A stretch of 64,000 bases of DNA from Blepharisma japonicum (taxonomy: Eukaryota; Ciliophora; Heterotrichea; Heterotrichida; Blepharismidae). Positions 23,062-33,627 of the stretch are shown here, piece after piece; the stretch's first letter is position 1; each line of letters starts with the position of its first letter. Under the pieces are notes generated by a model. That model worked only from the letters and a program-made list of their open reading frames with translations. It was not told the DNA's origin and made no database searches. The position numbers and the translations under genes were made by a program. Location of the stretch: positions 124,001 through 188,000 of the forward strand of contig CATKHK010000049.1 in NCBI GenBank assembly GCA_949751835.1. The letters run 5' to 3'.

Positions 23062-23454
23062 TCATCAGAGCATTTAGCTGTTTCTATCTAAATTCATGTT
23101 GATTGAAAATTGTTTAATAAATAATTTTATTTACAAATCTGCCAAATAAAGTTTTATCGTTATGAGCAAACCTGCTTATTTCTTAATAAGTATAATTTTT
23201 TAAATATAAAATTCAACAATTCAACTTTGTTTTTGATATTATTTTTATTGGCTGAAATAAAAATATATTCGAGATTCGTTAAGTCTTATTTCTAAACAAT
23301 TTTTCCATAATAATTATATTCTTTGATTTAATTTTTTCCACTGATGAAAAATAAGCTTTGGTTAATTTTTAACATTCATTAATCCATAATTTTGCAAATA
23401 AATTTTGACTTGATTTTATAACACTGTGGAATAAACATTTTTTAGAAGGATAAG
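23062..23454. other. 393-bp intergenic region
   Basis: An AT-rich spacer between two plus-strand genes; it must hold the 3' end of the membrane-protein gene and the promoter of the Myb gene. Nothing else is seen. Confidence 0.4.
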
Positions 23455-24327
23455 ATGGATTGGTTACCAGCACTGGAAAATGCGTCTGATTATTGGGATA
23501 ACAATTTCCCAATTATTAATTCCTTATGCATAGAAGACTTCAAATGGCAAGACTCTGCCCCTTCTTATTGCGAAACTAGATTATCTCAATTATCGCTCTC
23601 CTTAGAGCCAAGGTCAATTTCTTCCTCAGAATTCGAAGAATTATCGAGTAACTCTTCAGAAGATGAAATTTCGAAAATCACGGAATTAAATATTGGAGAA
23701 AAGGAAATAGACAATCTTGATAAAACTCCTTTAAACCATATTTTAAATTGTTCTCTAGAAAGAGCAAAACCAGAAATTTACTGTCAAAAGAAAAATGAAA
23801 AAACAAATATATATGATAAAAAACCAAGATGATCAAAAGAGGAAGACAGCCTAATTTTTGAGTTATATAACAAATACGGAGGAAACTGGAAAAAAATATC
23901 TACCTATTTGCCTGGGAAAATTGCTATTGATATAAAAAATCGGTTTTATGGTACTTTAAAAAGAAGGAGAAACCCAATGGGAAGTTCAACTATAGAAGGT
24001 ATGCATAATCAGCTAAATTTTTTATTAGACCCAAAAGAAGCTATACTTTATAACGGTAAATTGTGAAACGAGGACGACATAATTGACTCTTTTCTTATGA
24101 ATCCGAGCCAAATTAAGAAAAATGAATCACAAATAAATGAGCTCGAAAGTCACCTTAAAGAAATTAATTTCACTGAAAAGAAAAGTGAGGTAGGTTCATC
24201 CGAAGCAAAAAGACAAAAATTGCTCGAATTATATAATAAAATATCTACTCTAGATGCATATATATCTCAAACTAAGCAGAAAATGCAGTTAATTGAAATT
24301 GGCTTGAAAAATAAAGGCCACAATTAG
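23455..24327 (+). CDS. Single Myb/SANT-domain protein
   Basis: A 290-residue protein with two TGA-coded Trp, one of them in the Myb domain. The SANT/Myb repeat (about residues 125-175) reads RWSKEEDSLIFELYNKYG, then NWKKISTYLPGK and IKNRFYGTLKRR. It has the spaced Trp residues and the third-helix pattern that contacts DNA, and the first Trp is coded TGA. The N-terminus is acidic and Ser-rich, like an activation region; the C-terminus is a coiled coil (about 225-285) that could dimerise. It is probably a DNA-binding regulator; the exact class is unknown. Confidence 0.82.
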
Positions 24328-24656
24328 TATTAGTTTGTGATAGTAAATTTAAAGTTGATCCTAATACAAAATTAACAGTTACATTAATTAATAAAATACC
24401 CTTTTAAAAAATATATTTCAATTATTGTATATTCATTTATGCATTTTTTTAATTTGAAATTTTTATACATCTCAATAAGTGAAATAAGGATTTTTTCTAA
24501 AGTACATAAGTTTTTTTATTAATAACCTCCAAAAGAAAAACCTTTTGAATTTCACACTTCATAACAATTAAATATATAAATATTATGAAAATTTATAACA
24601 AGTAATTATTTATAATTTAATTATCTCTCTTTTCTTCTTAAGGATAAATTTGAAAA
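24328..24656. other. 329-bp intergenic region
   Basis: A very AT-rich spacer upstream of the next plus-strand gene. No feature is seen. Confidence 0.4.
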
Positions 24657-26033
24657 ATGGAAGTGATCTATAATAGCTCTGCTATAACAAACTTCCTTTC
24701 TCTTTACAACCGTAAAGACTGGCCTAACTGTATTTTAGCAGTGCTTCTTCTAGGACTTTCTAAATTGAATGGAAAACAATACACAGTAGAAGAGTTATGA
24801 GATCTTGTGGAAAATGGAGAATCGTTAAATAGTGACCTTCAAGGGAGCCATTACTCTAATAAAGAAGAAATTATTACAGTGATGCCAAAAACACTTAACC
24901 CTGATCGCAGATATGTATCTGCTCCTAAACGGGAATTTTCGTCACAATCAACAATCACAAACAAACCTCCCCTCAACCAAAAAACACCAAAATCTAGCAT
25001 CAGAGGGTCTTTAAAATCAGAGGAAACCCCTCGATTTAAAGTGAGAGATGACAAACTAAAGCAAAGCAATCGCAGCGAAGGCTCCCCAAATTTAAAAAAC
25101 TCAAGGCTCCGCACATCTCCAAATGTGTCTCCATCAAGAAAAGAAAATGCAGAAACTAGAAAAAGATTTTCACCTAGAATCAACACATATTCACATTGAA
25201 TGTATAATAATCAAAATATCCCAACAGAAACTTCTGGAGCAAAACAAAGGACAATTCCTAAGTACTTGCAAGGGGTGGATTCTAAAATAAGAGATGATAT
25301 TCTTAGAGATATTGCCAGCTATAAAAACATGATGGACATAAGCAAAATAGAAGACCAAAAAATCCCTGTTTGAGATGAAGAGCCAAATGACGAAAAGCCA
25401 TTAAATAAAAATCTAAACTCTGTATTCCAAGAAGTATCCAAAACAAATTTTGGAGTCCAAACTGAGATGCCTTGAAAAGAGCAAGAATCTCAAACCACTG
25501 ATTTTATAGACATACAAGCTCATCAACATATGGAATCAGCTTCAGTTTTACTTGAAGAATCGCGAAATAACTCAATGTATGGACAGCAGATGGGAATCTC
25601 TTTAAATGCATCTCTTGAAGGGACATTTAAAAAATCAGGGGCATCTATAAAAGATTCTTTATATGAAATCCCGTTTGATAAAGACTTTGAAACACCAAGG
25701 CTGCCTATGGAAGCATTAAGAGGAAAGCAGCAAACAAGGGATGAAGAAATCAGGGAATCGCGCGTGAAATTCCAGTCTAGACAAAGTACTGAAGAAGATA
25801 CTAGTGAGCTTATACAAATTGCGAATAATTTTCTGGAGAACCCGCTGATGATTCAGCTAAGAAATAAAGAAATAGATTCATTTGAATCTTCAATGGATAG
25901 TTTGCCTAACTATACAAAAAGCCAGCCTGTCCCACCATTAGATTTATTGAACTCTTCAGAGGTAAATATTGATCCGCCATTTAATCTTCGATGGGAAAAA
26001 GCAATCAAAAGTATTGTTAGCAAGAATTTGTAA
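24657..26033 (+). CDS. Hypothetical low-complexity protein next to the F-box array
   Basis: A 458-residue frame with TGA-coded Trp (ELWDLV, HWMYNN, PVWDEE, MPWKEQ). Residues 1-55 look globular (KDWPNCILAVLLLGLSKLNG); the rest is Ser/Lys/Arg-rich then Glu-rich and probably disordered. No family is recognised. It converges on the first F-box gene with 30 bp between stops. Bases about 25400-25540 have decayed relatives inside the array (27360-27475, 27682-27780, 29090-29215), so part of this gene was duplicated together with its neighbour. Confidence 0.72.
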
Positions 26034-26063
26034 TTTAAAAAATAATTCTTAGACAAATAATAA

Positions 26064-27053
26064 CTACTTTATTATTTTTATGGAATTAAGCTTGTTTAGA
26101 ACTCTTTTTTCTGATTTTTTGTCTCTTATATAATTATAAAACAACTCATGAATTGGGTTTCCATAACTCTCTGGCATCTCTAATCAAGGTTTATCCATGG
26201 TTGTTATATCAATATTTTCAACAAAATCAATCAAAGTAGGGTCTGAATCATGTCTCTTCATTTCTTCAAGCAGAAATTCTTTATTTCGTTTTCTAAATAA
26301 TACCAAAGCTTCATCAACCATATATCTATAAACAATTTTTCTATTTCAAGTACCTACTCCAAATTTCAGTTGCAGAAGATTAGTGTTTATGCCATAAACT
26401 GCCTCAACTTCCGATTTATACATTTGCTCAAATCTTTTAAGTTTTTTGCAATTTTCACAGATAGGCTTTAAAAGTAATGGACATCTATAGAATTTGTCTT
26501 GAGATTGATGTGAATGGCACCAAAAACATGACTCCATTCTAAGAATTACATATTGTGTCCTGTAATTCTTTTTCTGCTCATCCAGTACAACATTTGTATA
26601 ATCCCTTATACAAAAAAAGTGCCACAATTCTTCGTCTCATGAAATATGGTAAAATTCTTTATTCACATGAGAATAGACTTTAAACAATTCTACTGCATCA
26701 AGGAATTTAAATATTTCGACTCAGGCTCTTCTGTATTTGGAAGGAGTCGATTCTACAAGCTTAGAAAAAGCTGGAGGATCATGAAAAGCTTTGTCTAAGG
26801 GTGTATAGTTTTTATTTCAATCATCAAGTCACGCATCAAGAATTTTAGTATTTTCAGGGTCTAAGGTGATCCCCAAATCATTTTTAGAAATATACTGCTT
26901 GATTTTTGGGGTATAACATTTTAAGTGATAATAGTCATAATGATCCATTAAGTGAATTTTAATTCTTATGGTCCCTCTCTCTATGCTTTCCTTGCATGTT
27001 TTGCATTTTGTATCTCTTTTGCTTATTTCTGCTTGAAATGAAGTCCTTTTCAT
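26064..27053 (-). CDS. PARP-zinc-finger/F-box/XPA-like protein, copy A
   Basis: A 329-residue frame with six or more TGA-coded Trp. Three modules are in order: a PARP-type zinc finger (about 10-55; C-x2-C ... H-x2-C, KCKTCKES ... YYHLKC), an F-box (about 105-155; EIFKFLDAVELFKVYSHVNK, then WDEELWHFFCIRDY), and a cysteine module (about 170-265; CFWCH ... CPL ... CENCKK) followed by a helical part resembling the XPA DNA-binding domain. F-box proteins recruit substrates to SCF ubiquitin ligases; PARP fingers and XPA recognise damaged DNA. The start is set by alignment with copies B-D, although the frame stays open about 78 codons upstream without another ATG. Confidence 0.82.
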
Positions 27054-27492
27054 TTTTTGGCTATTAATTAGAATGTATTTCAATAAATCAAGATGTAATA
27101 ACTTTTCATTTGAATAAATTATATTATTTGTTGCATCATGATGCAATAATATTGAGTCTGTTAAAAAATTTTCTAGCCCAAAATGATGATTTTTGAGTGT
27201 TTTACAATTACTTAATGTATAAGGATTTTTAATGAGGTATTGTTGAGTGAAAATTTCTTGAAATACTCTTAGATCGTTGTCTAATTAAGACATTTTATCT
27301 AGCATAGCTATCTTTGTCCTAATTCAAGAACTTTTGATCATGTTTTACACTACAAAAGGACTAAGTAAAATTGAAATTTAATATTCCAAAAAATATCGAA
27401 GTCCAAATTGGCCTCCATTGAAAAGAGCAATAACCCAAATTGCAGACGTGAAAGCCTATCAATAAGGAGAAGTAAGCTATTAATTATTTTAA
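27054..27492. other. Spacer upstream of copy A with a decayed gene fragment
   Basis: The part next to copy A resembles the upstream regions of copies B and C, so it is probably the shared promoter. From about 27360 to 27475 the plus strand resembles a decayed piece of the 24657-26033 gene: it shares the run TTGAAAAGAGCAA in matching context. It has no intact frame. Confidence 0.5.
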
Positions 27493-27681
27493 TTAATCTT
27501 TAGTAGATCTAAGCTTATTTAAGAGTCTTTTTTCTGGTATTCCCATTTTTATGTATAAAATTTCATGAATTGGCAGAAGAATCAGATTTTCTGAGCTTTT
27601 TAATATCTCTGATCAAGGTTTATTCATGGTTGTTATATCGATATTTTCAACAAAATCAATTAAAGCAGGATCTAAATTAAA
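27493..27681 (-). pseudogene. Truncated F-box-family copy, C-terminal end only
   Basis: Only the last 60 or so codons of the family are present (ALIDFVENIDITTMNKPW, then SEILKSSENLILLPIHE), ending at TAA 27493. No zinc finger, F-box or start precedes it; upstream sequence switches directly to the decayed fragment repeated elsewhere in the array. It preserves the uninterrupted form of the site (TA at 27621-27622) at which copy B carries a 114-bp insertion. Confidence 0.75.
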
Positions 27682-27780
27682 TATTCTAAAAACTTGTAGT
27701 CCATCTCGTCTTCATTAAAAAAGTAAGTGCTCAAATCGGAGAATTATGAGCCTAACAATAAAGGAGGAGTTAGACTAGTA
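27682..27780 (+). repeat. Second decayed fragment related to the 24657-26033 gene
   Basis: It closely resembles the fragment at about 29090-29215 (shared blocks around TATTCTAAAAACTTGTAGTC and the ending ATAAAGGAGGAGTTAG) and less closely the one at 27360-27475. It has no open frame and sits just downstream of copy B. Confidence 0.6.
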
Positions 27781-27786
27781 ATTATT

Positions 27787-28899
27787 TTAATTAATTTTAT
27801 GTAGGTTAAGCTTGTTTAAAAGCTTCTTTTCTGATTTTCTGTCTTTTATATAGTTATAAATCTTCTCATGAATAGGCAGAATAATCAGATTTTCTGAGCT
27901 TTTTAATATCTCTGATCAAGGTTTATGCTGACAATATTTAAAATAATTCTTTAAATTGCCATAAATCTTAATTACGTAGAAAATGATAGTAGTTTACATT
28001 GTAAAATCATTGATTTTCAATTCAATTTTAAGTGGAATATTCATGGTCGTTGTATCGATATTTTCAGTAAAATCAATTAAAGTAGGGTCTAAATTATTTT
28101 TATTCATTTCTTTAAGCAAAAATTCTTTATTTCGTTTTCTAAAAGATTGGAGAGCTTCATCAATCATATACCTATAAACAACTTTTGCATTTGAATAGCC
28201 TATTCCAAATTTAAGCCCAAGAAGATTAGGATTTATTCCATACTGTAATTCGATTTGAGACTTGTGGAGCCGCTCAAATCCTTTAAGTTGCTTGCAATTT
28301 TCACATATTGGCTTTCCAAGTAGTGGACACCTATTGAATTTTCCTTGAGCTTGATACGCATGACACCAAAAGCATGATTCCATTCTAAGAATTATATATT
28401 GTGTTCTATAATTCTTTTTCTTATCATCCAGCACAACATTTATATAGTCTCTTACACAGTAAAAATGCCACAATTCTTCATCTCATGAAATATGATAGAA
28501 TTCTTTATTCACATGAGAATAGATCTTAAATAATTCTACTGCATCAAGGAATTTAAATATTTCTAGCCATGCTCTTCTGTATCTAGAAGGAGCTGTTTCT
28601 ACAAGTTTAGAATAAATTGGAGGTTCATGGAAAGGTTTATCTAAAGGTACATAATTTTTATTCCAGTCATCAAGTCATGCATTGAGAATTTTAGCATTTT
28701 CTGGATCTAAACTAATTTTTAAATCATTTTTAGATATATACTGCTTGATCTTTGGGGTATAGCAGTTGAGGTGGTAGTAATCAAAATGATCATACGAATG
28801 GATTTTAATTCTTAAGATCCCTAGATCTATTTTGCTCTCGCATGTCTTACAATACGTATGTCTTCTACTAATCTCTGCTTGGAATGAGATCTTTTTCAT
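27787..28899 (-). CDS. PARP-zinc-finger/F-box/XPA-like protein, copy B (interrupted)
   Basis: As found, the frame runs from ATG 28899 to a premature TAA at 27994 (301 residues), with an unrelated 15-residue ending. Leaving out 27926-28039 gives 332 residues that end at TAA 27787 like copies C and D, with the family tail (LIILPIHEKIYNYIKDRK). All three modules are intact: PARP finger (YCKTCESK ... YYHLNC), F-box, and cysteine/XPA-like module (CFWCH ... CENCKQ). The tryptophan after LGLKFGIGY in the others is Ser here. Whether the somatic gene makes the short or full form depends on whether the insertion is removed. Confidence 0.8.
27926..28039. mobile_element. TA-bounded 114-bp insertion, candidate retained IES
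   Basis: The insertion lies between TA at 27924-27925 and TA at 28038-28039. Dropping it with one TA rebuilds the exact sequence found in the truncated copy (TA at 27621-27622) and restores the family reading frame. Its ends do not follow GT...AG on the gene strand, so it is not an intron. A TA target duplication and precise reconstruction fit internal eliminated sequences of ciliates. End inverted repeats are weak (TATGC versus TATTC). It is AT-rich and non-coding. Confidence 0.6.
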
Positions 28900-29223
28900 T
28901 TTTTCAATTTAATTTTTAACAGAATTGAATAGAATTGATTTCAATAAATCAAAAGAGCAGTAATCTATAGTTAAGAATAATTATATTGTTTATAGAGCCG
29001 TTGAATGAAGATGTATAGACTTAAATTTTGCTTAAGTAGAGTGACCATACCAAAGGCTCCCCTAAATATAAAATTATCAAAAACCAGATACAACAATTAA
29101 ATAAAATCTAAATTCAATATTCTAAAAACTTGTAGTCTATCTAGCCTTCATTAAAAAAAGCAAGTGCCCAAATCGAAGAATTATGAGCCTATCAATAAAG
29201 GAGGAGTTAGTATAGTAATTATT
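28900..29223. other. Spacer upstream of copy B with third decayed fragment
   Basis: Bases 28900-28985 resemble the upstream regions of copies A and C. Bases about 29090-29215 are the third fragment related to the 24657-26033 gene. No intact frame or RNA gene is seen. Confidence 0.5.
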
Positions 29224-30222
29224 TTAATTAATTTTATGTAGATTAAGCTTGTTTAAAAGATTTTTTTCTGATTTTCTGTCTTTTATGTAGTTATAAATCT
29301 TCTCATGAATAGGCAAAATAATCAGATTTTCTGAGCTTTGTAAAATCTCTGATAAAGGCTTATCTATTTTCGTTATATCAATATTTTCAGTAAAATCAAT
29401 CAAAGTAGGGTCTAAATTATTTTTATTCATTTCTTCAAGCAGAAATTCTTTATTTCGTTTTCTGAAAGATTCGAGGGCTTCTTCAACCATATACCTGTAA
29501 ACAACTTTTTTATTTCAATAGCCTAAACCAAATTTCAGCTCCAGAAGATTAGGATTTATCCCATACCGTGCTTCGATTTGTGACTTATGCAATTGCTCAA
29601 ATCTTTTAAGCTTTTTGCAATTTTCACATATTGGCTTTCCAAGTAGTGGACACCTATTGAATTTTCCTTGAGCTTGATGTGCATGGCACCAAAAGCATGA
29701 CTCCATTCTAAGAATTATATACTGTGTTCTATAATTCTTTTTCTGATCATCCAGCGCAACATTTATATAGTCTCTTACACAGTAAAAATGCCACAATTCT
29801 TCATCTCATGAAATGTGATAGAATTCTTTATTCACATGAGAATAGATCTTAAATAATTCTACAGCATCAAGGAATTTAAATATTTCTAGCCATGCTCTTC
29901 TGTATCTAGAAGGAGCTGTTTCTACAAGTTTAGAAAATGTTGGAGGCTCATGGAAAGGTTTATCTAGAGGTACATAATTTTTATTCCAGTCATCAAGCCA
30001 CGTATTGAGAATTTTAGCATTTTCTGGGTCTAAATTAATGCCTAAATCACTTTTAGAAATATACTGTTTGATCTTTGGGGTATAGCAGCCGAAGTGATAG
30101 TAATCAAAATGATCATAAGAGTGGATTTTAATTCTTATAATTCCTATATCTATGTTTTTCATGCATGTTTTACATTTTGTATGTCTTTTACTAATCTCTG
30201 CTTGGAATGAAGTCTTTTTCAT
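29224..30222 (-). CDS. PARP-zinc-finger/F-box/XPA-like protein, copy C
   Basis: A complete 332-residue member, with Trp coded TGA at several conserved positions. Zinc ligands of the PARP-type finger are Cys17, Cys20, His43 and Cys46. The F-box lies at about residues 108-155, and WDEELWHFYCVRDY is its typical end. The cysteine module uses Cys176, Cys179, Cys191, Cys199 and Cys202. Residues 203-265 (LHKSQIEARYGINPNLLELK, then YRYMVEEALESFRKRNKE) resemble the XPA C-terminal DNA-binding fold. Copies B and C are the most similar pair. Confidence 0.83.
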
Positions 30223-30394
30223 TTTTTCGATTTAATTATTAACAGAATTGAATAGAATTGATTTAATAAATCCAAATAACCTTAATTTCTTAAGTTGAGA
30301 ATAATTATATTGCTTATTGCATCAAGAGAGATAGCAAATAGACCTTTGAAAATTTTGCTTAGCTATTTTAACTTTTAATGTTTTTAATAAGCTA

Positions 30395-31393
30395 CTATTT
30401 ATGAGCTTTTAGATTTCTTAGAACTCTCTTTTCATATACCTTGTCTCTCACATAATTATATATCGACTCGCACACTGGCCTTAAAGATTCTGCTAAATTT
30501 ATATCTATCTTTCATTTTAGGTCAAAACTAAACATATTTTTTATATCAATATTTTCAAGAAACTCAATCAAATCTGAGTTTGAATTATTTTCCTTCATTT
30601 TTTCAAGTAAAAATTCTTTATTTCGTTTTCTAAATGACTCCACTGCTTCTTCAGCCATATATCTATAGACAACCTTATTACCCCAGCATCCTTCACCAAA
30701 ATTCAGTTGTAAAACATTAGGATTTATTCCTCATTTATCCTGAATGTCTTGCTTACACATATATTTAAATCTGTCAAGTTTTTTGCAGCTATCACATATT
30801 GGTTTTTTTATTAATGGACACCTTTTAAAGTTTCCTTCAGTTTGGCGCGCATGGCATCAGAAGCACGATTCCATATATATGATCACATATTGTGCGCGGT
30901 AATTTTTTTTCTGGTCATCTAGTATAGAATTTGCATAATCTCTCAGACAGTAAAAATGCCACAATTCTTGATCTCACGATATGTGGTAAAATTCTTTGTT
31001 TACATAACAGTAAAGTTTGAAAACTTCTACTGCATCAAGAAATTTAAATATTTCGAGCCAAGCTCTTCTATATTTAGAAGGAGTAGATTCCACAAGCTTA
31101 GAAAATTGTGGAGGCTCACGAAAAGGTTTATCGAGTGGCATATAATCTTTGTTTCAGTCTTCAATCCAATTATTGATAATTTCAGAATTTGCTGAATCTA
31201 AGCGAATTTTTATATCATTTTTACAAATATATTGTTTAACCTTTGGGGTGTAGCATTTAAAGTGGTAATACTCCAATTTCTGGTAACCCGGAACTTTGAT
31301 TCTTATTGCTCCAATAGGTATGACTCCGCCGCATACTCTACAAATTGATTCTTTTCTTATAGGAGTATCAACTTGAAATACATTTTTCCTCAT
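30395..31393 (-). CDS. PARP-zinc-finger/F-box/XPA-like protein, copy D (divergent)
   Basis: Also 332 residues, with the same module order, but the most diverged member: the N-terminus is MRKNVFQVDTPIRKESICRV, and the finger is CRVCGGV ... YYHFKC. The F-box (EIFKFLDAVEVFKLYCYVNK) and the cysteine module (CFWCHARQ ... CPLIKKPICDSCKK) keep all ligands. TGA is used for Trp at least six times. It is the outermost copy, probably the oldest, and lacks an adjacent decayed gene fragment. Confidence 0.82.
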
Positions 31394-31503
31394 TTCAAAA
31401 TATTTATTATAAGCGGAAATTTATACTTAAATAGTCAAAAATTATATAAACATAATAATTAAAATTAACAAATTAGAAAATTATTTTTAATAATGCTATT
31501 AAA

Positions 31504-32643
31504 TTAAGCATAAGCTAAAAGAGATAATGAAAATCCTAATAAAATAGCTGAGGATGTATCATCATGGTCGTCAGGATCAGTAGTATTACGAAGTGCATTA
31601 TAAGCTTTTTGCACTTCAAAATACTGACTTAAAAATATATTTTGAGTGCACTCATCAGTCATCTGAAGATAAGGCCAGTTATTTGTCTTCAGGCTGAAAT
31701 AATTCAAAAGTGTTACATCATTGGAATCCCACCAGTCAGTCACACACTTCATATTATATCTTCTTAATGTATTGCATTTGTCTACATTAGTTGAAAGAAC
31801 CCACTTTTTCCACATTTGTACGAGGTGGGTGAAGTCTGGATCTCCAGGCCATTGGTTGCAGAAGCTATAGCCATGCTTATTGAGTCCGCAAACGCAATCT
31901 AGTGTATAGTAGTAGCCAGTTCCTGGATCGACAGTTGATTTACATTCTGCGTTATTCTGGCACATAATAGGTAATAGTTTTCCTGTCTCGGACGCTACAG
32001 AGCTCAAACAGATAGGCTCTCCAGCACCATTAGTATCGCACATAGTAGAAGCACATAAATAATTATCCAAAGTGTCGTTACAATGAGCTAAACGAGCACT
32101 ATCAGAAACGCTGAAAAAGGTAACACATGTACCATAAGTGGCTGTGCTTGTAATGTTGCAGCCAGCGCCATTAACGCATTGGAAATCATTCTCGCATTCG
32201 CCACCTACTTTTACTTGGGAAACACATTTTCCTTCTGAGCTACAGTAAAGTCCTGGGTTGCATTCACCATAATGTGTACAGTTTCCGTTAGCGCTTACAC
32301 CTTGGCAGGTACCGCTGACACATCCACCGGTTGCATAAGTCGCGTCACAGTCAGAGGTTGCTGTGCATTTTTCGCCTGGATATTTATTTAAAGCGGTTGG
32401 GGTTGTTTCACAAGTAGAATTGGCTGGGTCTTCGAAGTCAACGAGTGGGCAGTATGAAGTTGAGCTGCAAGCCTCTAAATAATATATGCTTGCTGTTTTA
32501 TCCCAATATGCGCAGGTTTCTGAAGTAAAAGTCTGAGTACTCAGCTTGCATTCGACTGGATAACATACAGTGTCTGCTGCTAAACCTATTGTAGCGAGAA
32601 AACAGAGAGATAAGAACAATTTTTTCATTTGTTCGACAGCCAT
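31504..32643 (-). CDS. Cysteine-rich secreted/GPI-anchored surface protein 1
   Basis: A 379-residue protein. A signal peptide follows Met6 (MKKLFLSLCFLATIGLAA). The body holds about 35 Cys in small disulfide-type repeats (GECNPGLYCSSEGKCV, ECENDFQCVNGAGC). The C-terminus ends in a hydrophobic stretch (ILLGFSLSLLAYA) after an Asp/Ser-rich spacer, which fits a GPI-anchor signal. It shares the Cys pattern and the block CNTLRRYNMKC with the protein at 49818-50864. It is probably displayed on the cell surface; function unknown. The first ATG at 32643 adds five residues before the signal. Confidence 0.82.
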   Translation of the reverse strand: MAVEQMKKLFLSLCFLATIGLAADTVCYPVECKLSTQTFTSETCAYWDKTASIYYLEACSSTSYCPLVDFEDPANSTCETTPTALNKYPGEKCTATSDCDATYATGGCVSGTCQGVSANGNCTHYGECNPGLYCSSEGKCVSQVKVGGECENDFQCVNGAGCNITSTATYGTCVTFFSVSDSARLAHCNDTLDNYLCASTMCDTNGAGEPICLSSVASETGKLLPIMCQNNAECKSTVDPGTGYYYTLDCVCGLNKHGYSFCNQWPGDPDFTHLVQMWKKWVLSTNVDKCNTLRRYNMKCVTDWWDSNDVTLLNYFSLKTNNWPYLQMTDECTQNIFLSQYFEVQKAYNALRNTTDPDDHDDTSSAILLGFSLSLLAYA

Positions 32644-32886
32644 TTAAGGATTATTTAAGCTCATAAAATTTCAGTTTTTGGGGTAAGCTATATTAAAATT
32701 ATCTGAAATCACTTAAATATGATGAATTTTATATATTAATCTAAGAAAATTCGCCTGACAAGAAGATAGCTTAAGAGACGTTAAAGATCTTTATTTAATA
32801 ATATTTTTAAAATTAAGCTGTAGTCGCACTATAAGTATATGCTATCAATATAAGTAAAAACTTGATTAATTTAGATTCATTAATAG

Positions 32887-33405
32887 TTATCTATTAATTC
32901 CTTCAAACAACTGCCTAGCTTTTAGCATAGCCTCACGGTAGGTCGCAAGTCTGTCTGTTTTTTTATTAAATTCTCTTATGGGAATATTTTCCAAAATATC
33001 TGGGGATGGTTTTCTCTGTGATGGATACATTTTAGAGTTTCTTGATGGAAAAATTACAGAAAAAGAGTCTCTTGTAGGTTTACAAGAAAGTGATGACCTT
33101 TCAGGACGACTGAAGGACTCAAAAGTCTCGTCAGTCTCTGTTTTTCAGTCTCAGCCAGATACTCCTTTGTTTATCCTTCTTAAAGGATAATCAGGGACAT
33201 TAAAATCAGTCCTCGGAGGAGATTGGATGATTTTTTTATTCCCAATAAGTTCTGAGACATCAATTGTCGAAAAATTAATTTTATCAGTTTTCCAACGATG
33301 AGGAAGTCTGCTTATATCAGAATATTTAGGTGGCGAAGTGCTGCTTTGGTTTTCAGGGTTTAATAATCTTTTACCTGTAAGTGCATTTCTTGAGCTGAAG
33401 TTCAT
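32887..33405 (-). CDS. Hypothetical 172-residue protein
   Basis: The frame continues through two TGA (GVSGWDWKTE) to TAA at 32887. It is rich in Ser, Arg, Pro and Lys, with no hydrophobic segment and no domain I recognise. The C-terminal 30 residues (REFNKKTDRLATYREAMLKA) look helical. Confidence 0.6.
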
Positions 33406-33627
33406 TTTACTAATTATTAAGTTAAATTTACGTTGTGCTGTATATCAGAGTTAAAATTTTTCTTTATTTTACATAAAATTTTTAATATTTATAACTGACT
33501 CTATTTTATTTATAACAATTGTTTTTAATATCATACATAGGCAATAATTTTATTTTAAACTAAAATTTTTTCCTCTGCTCTAACATTTGAATTCCATCTT
33601 TATTTGCTGGATGCCAAACATTTATTA

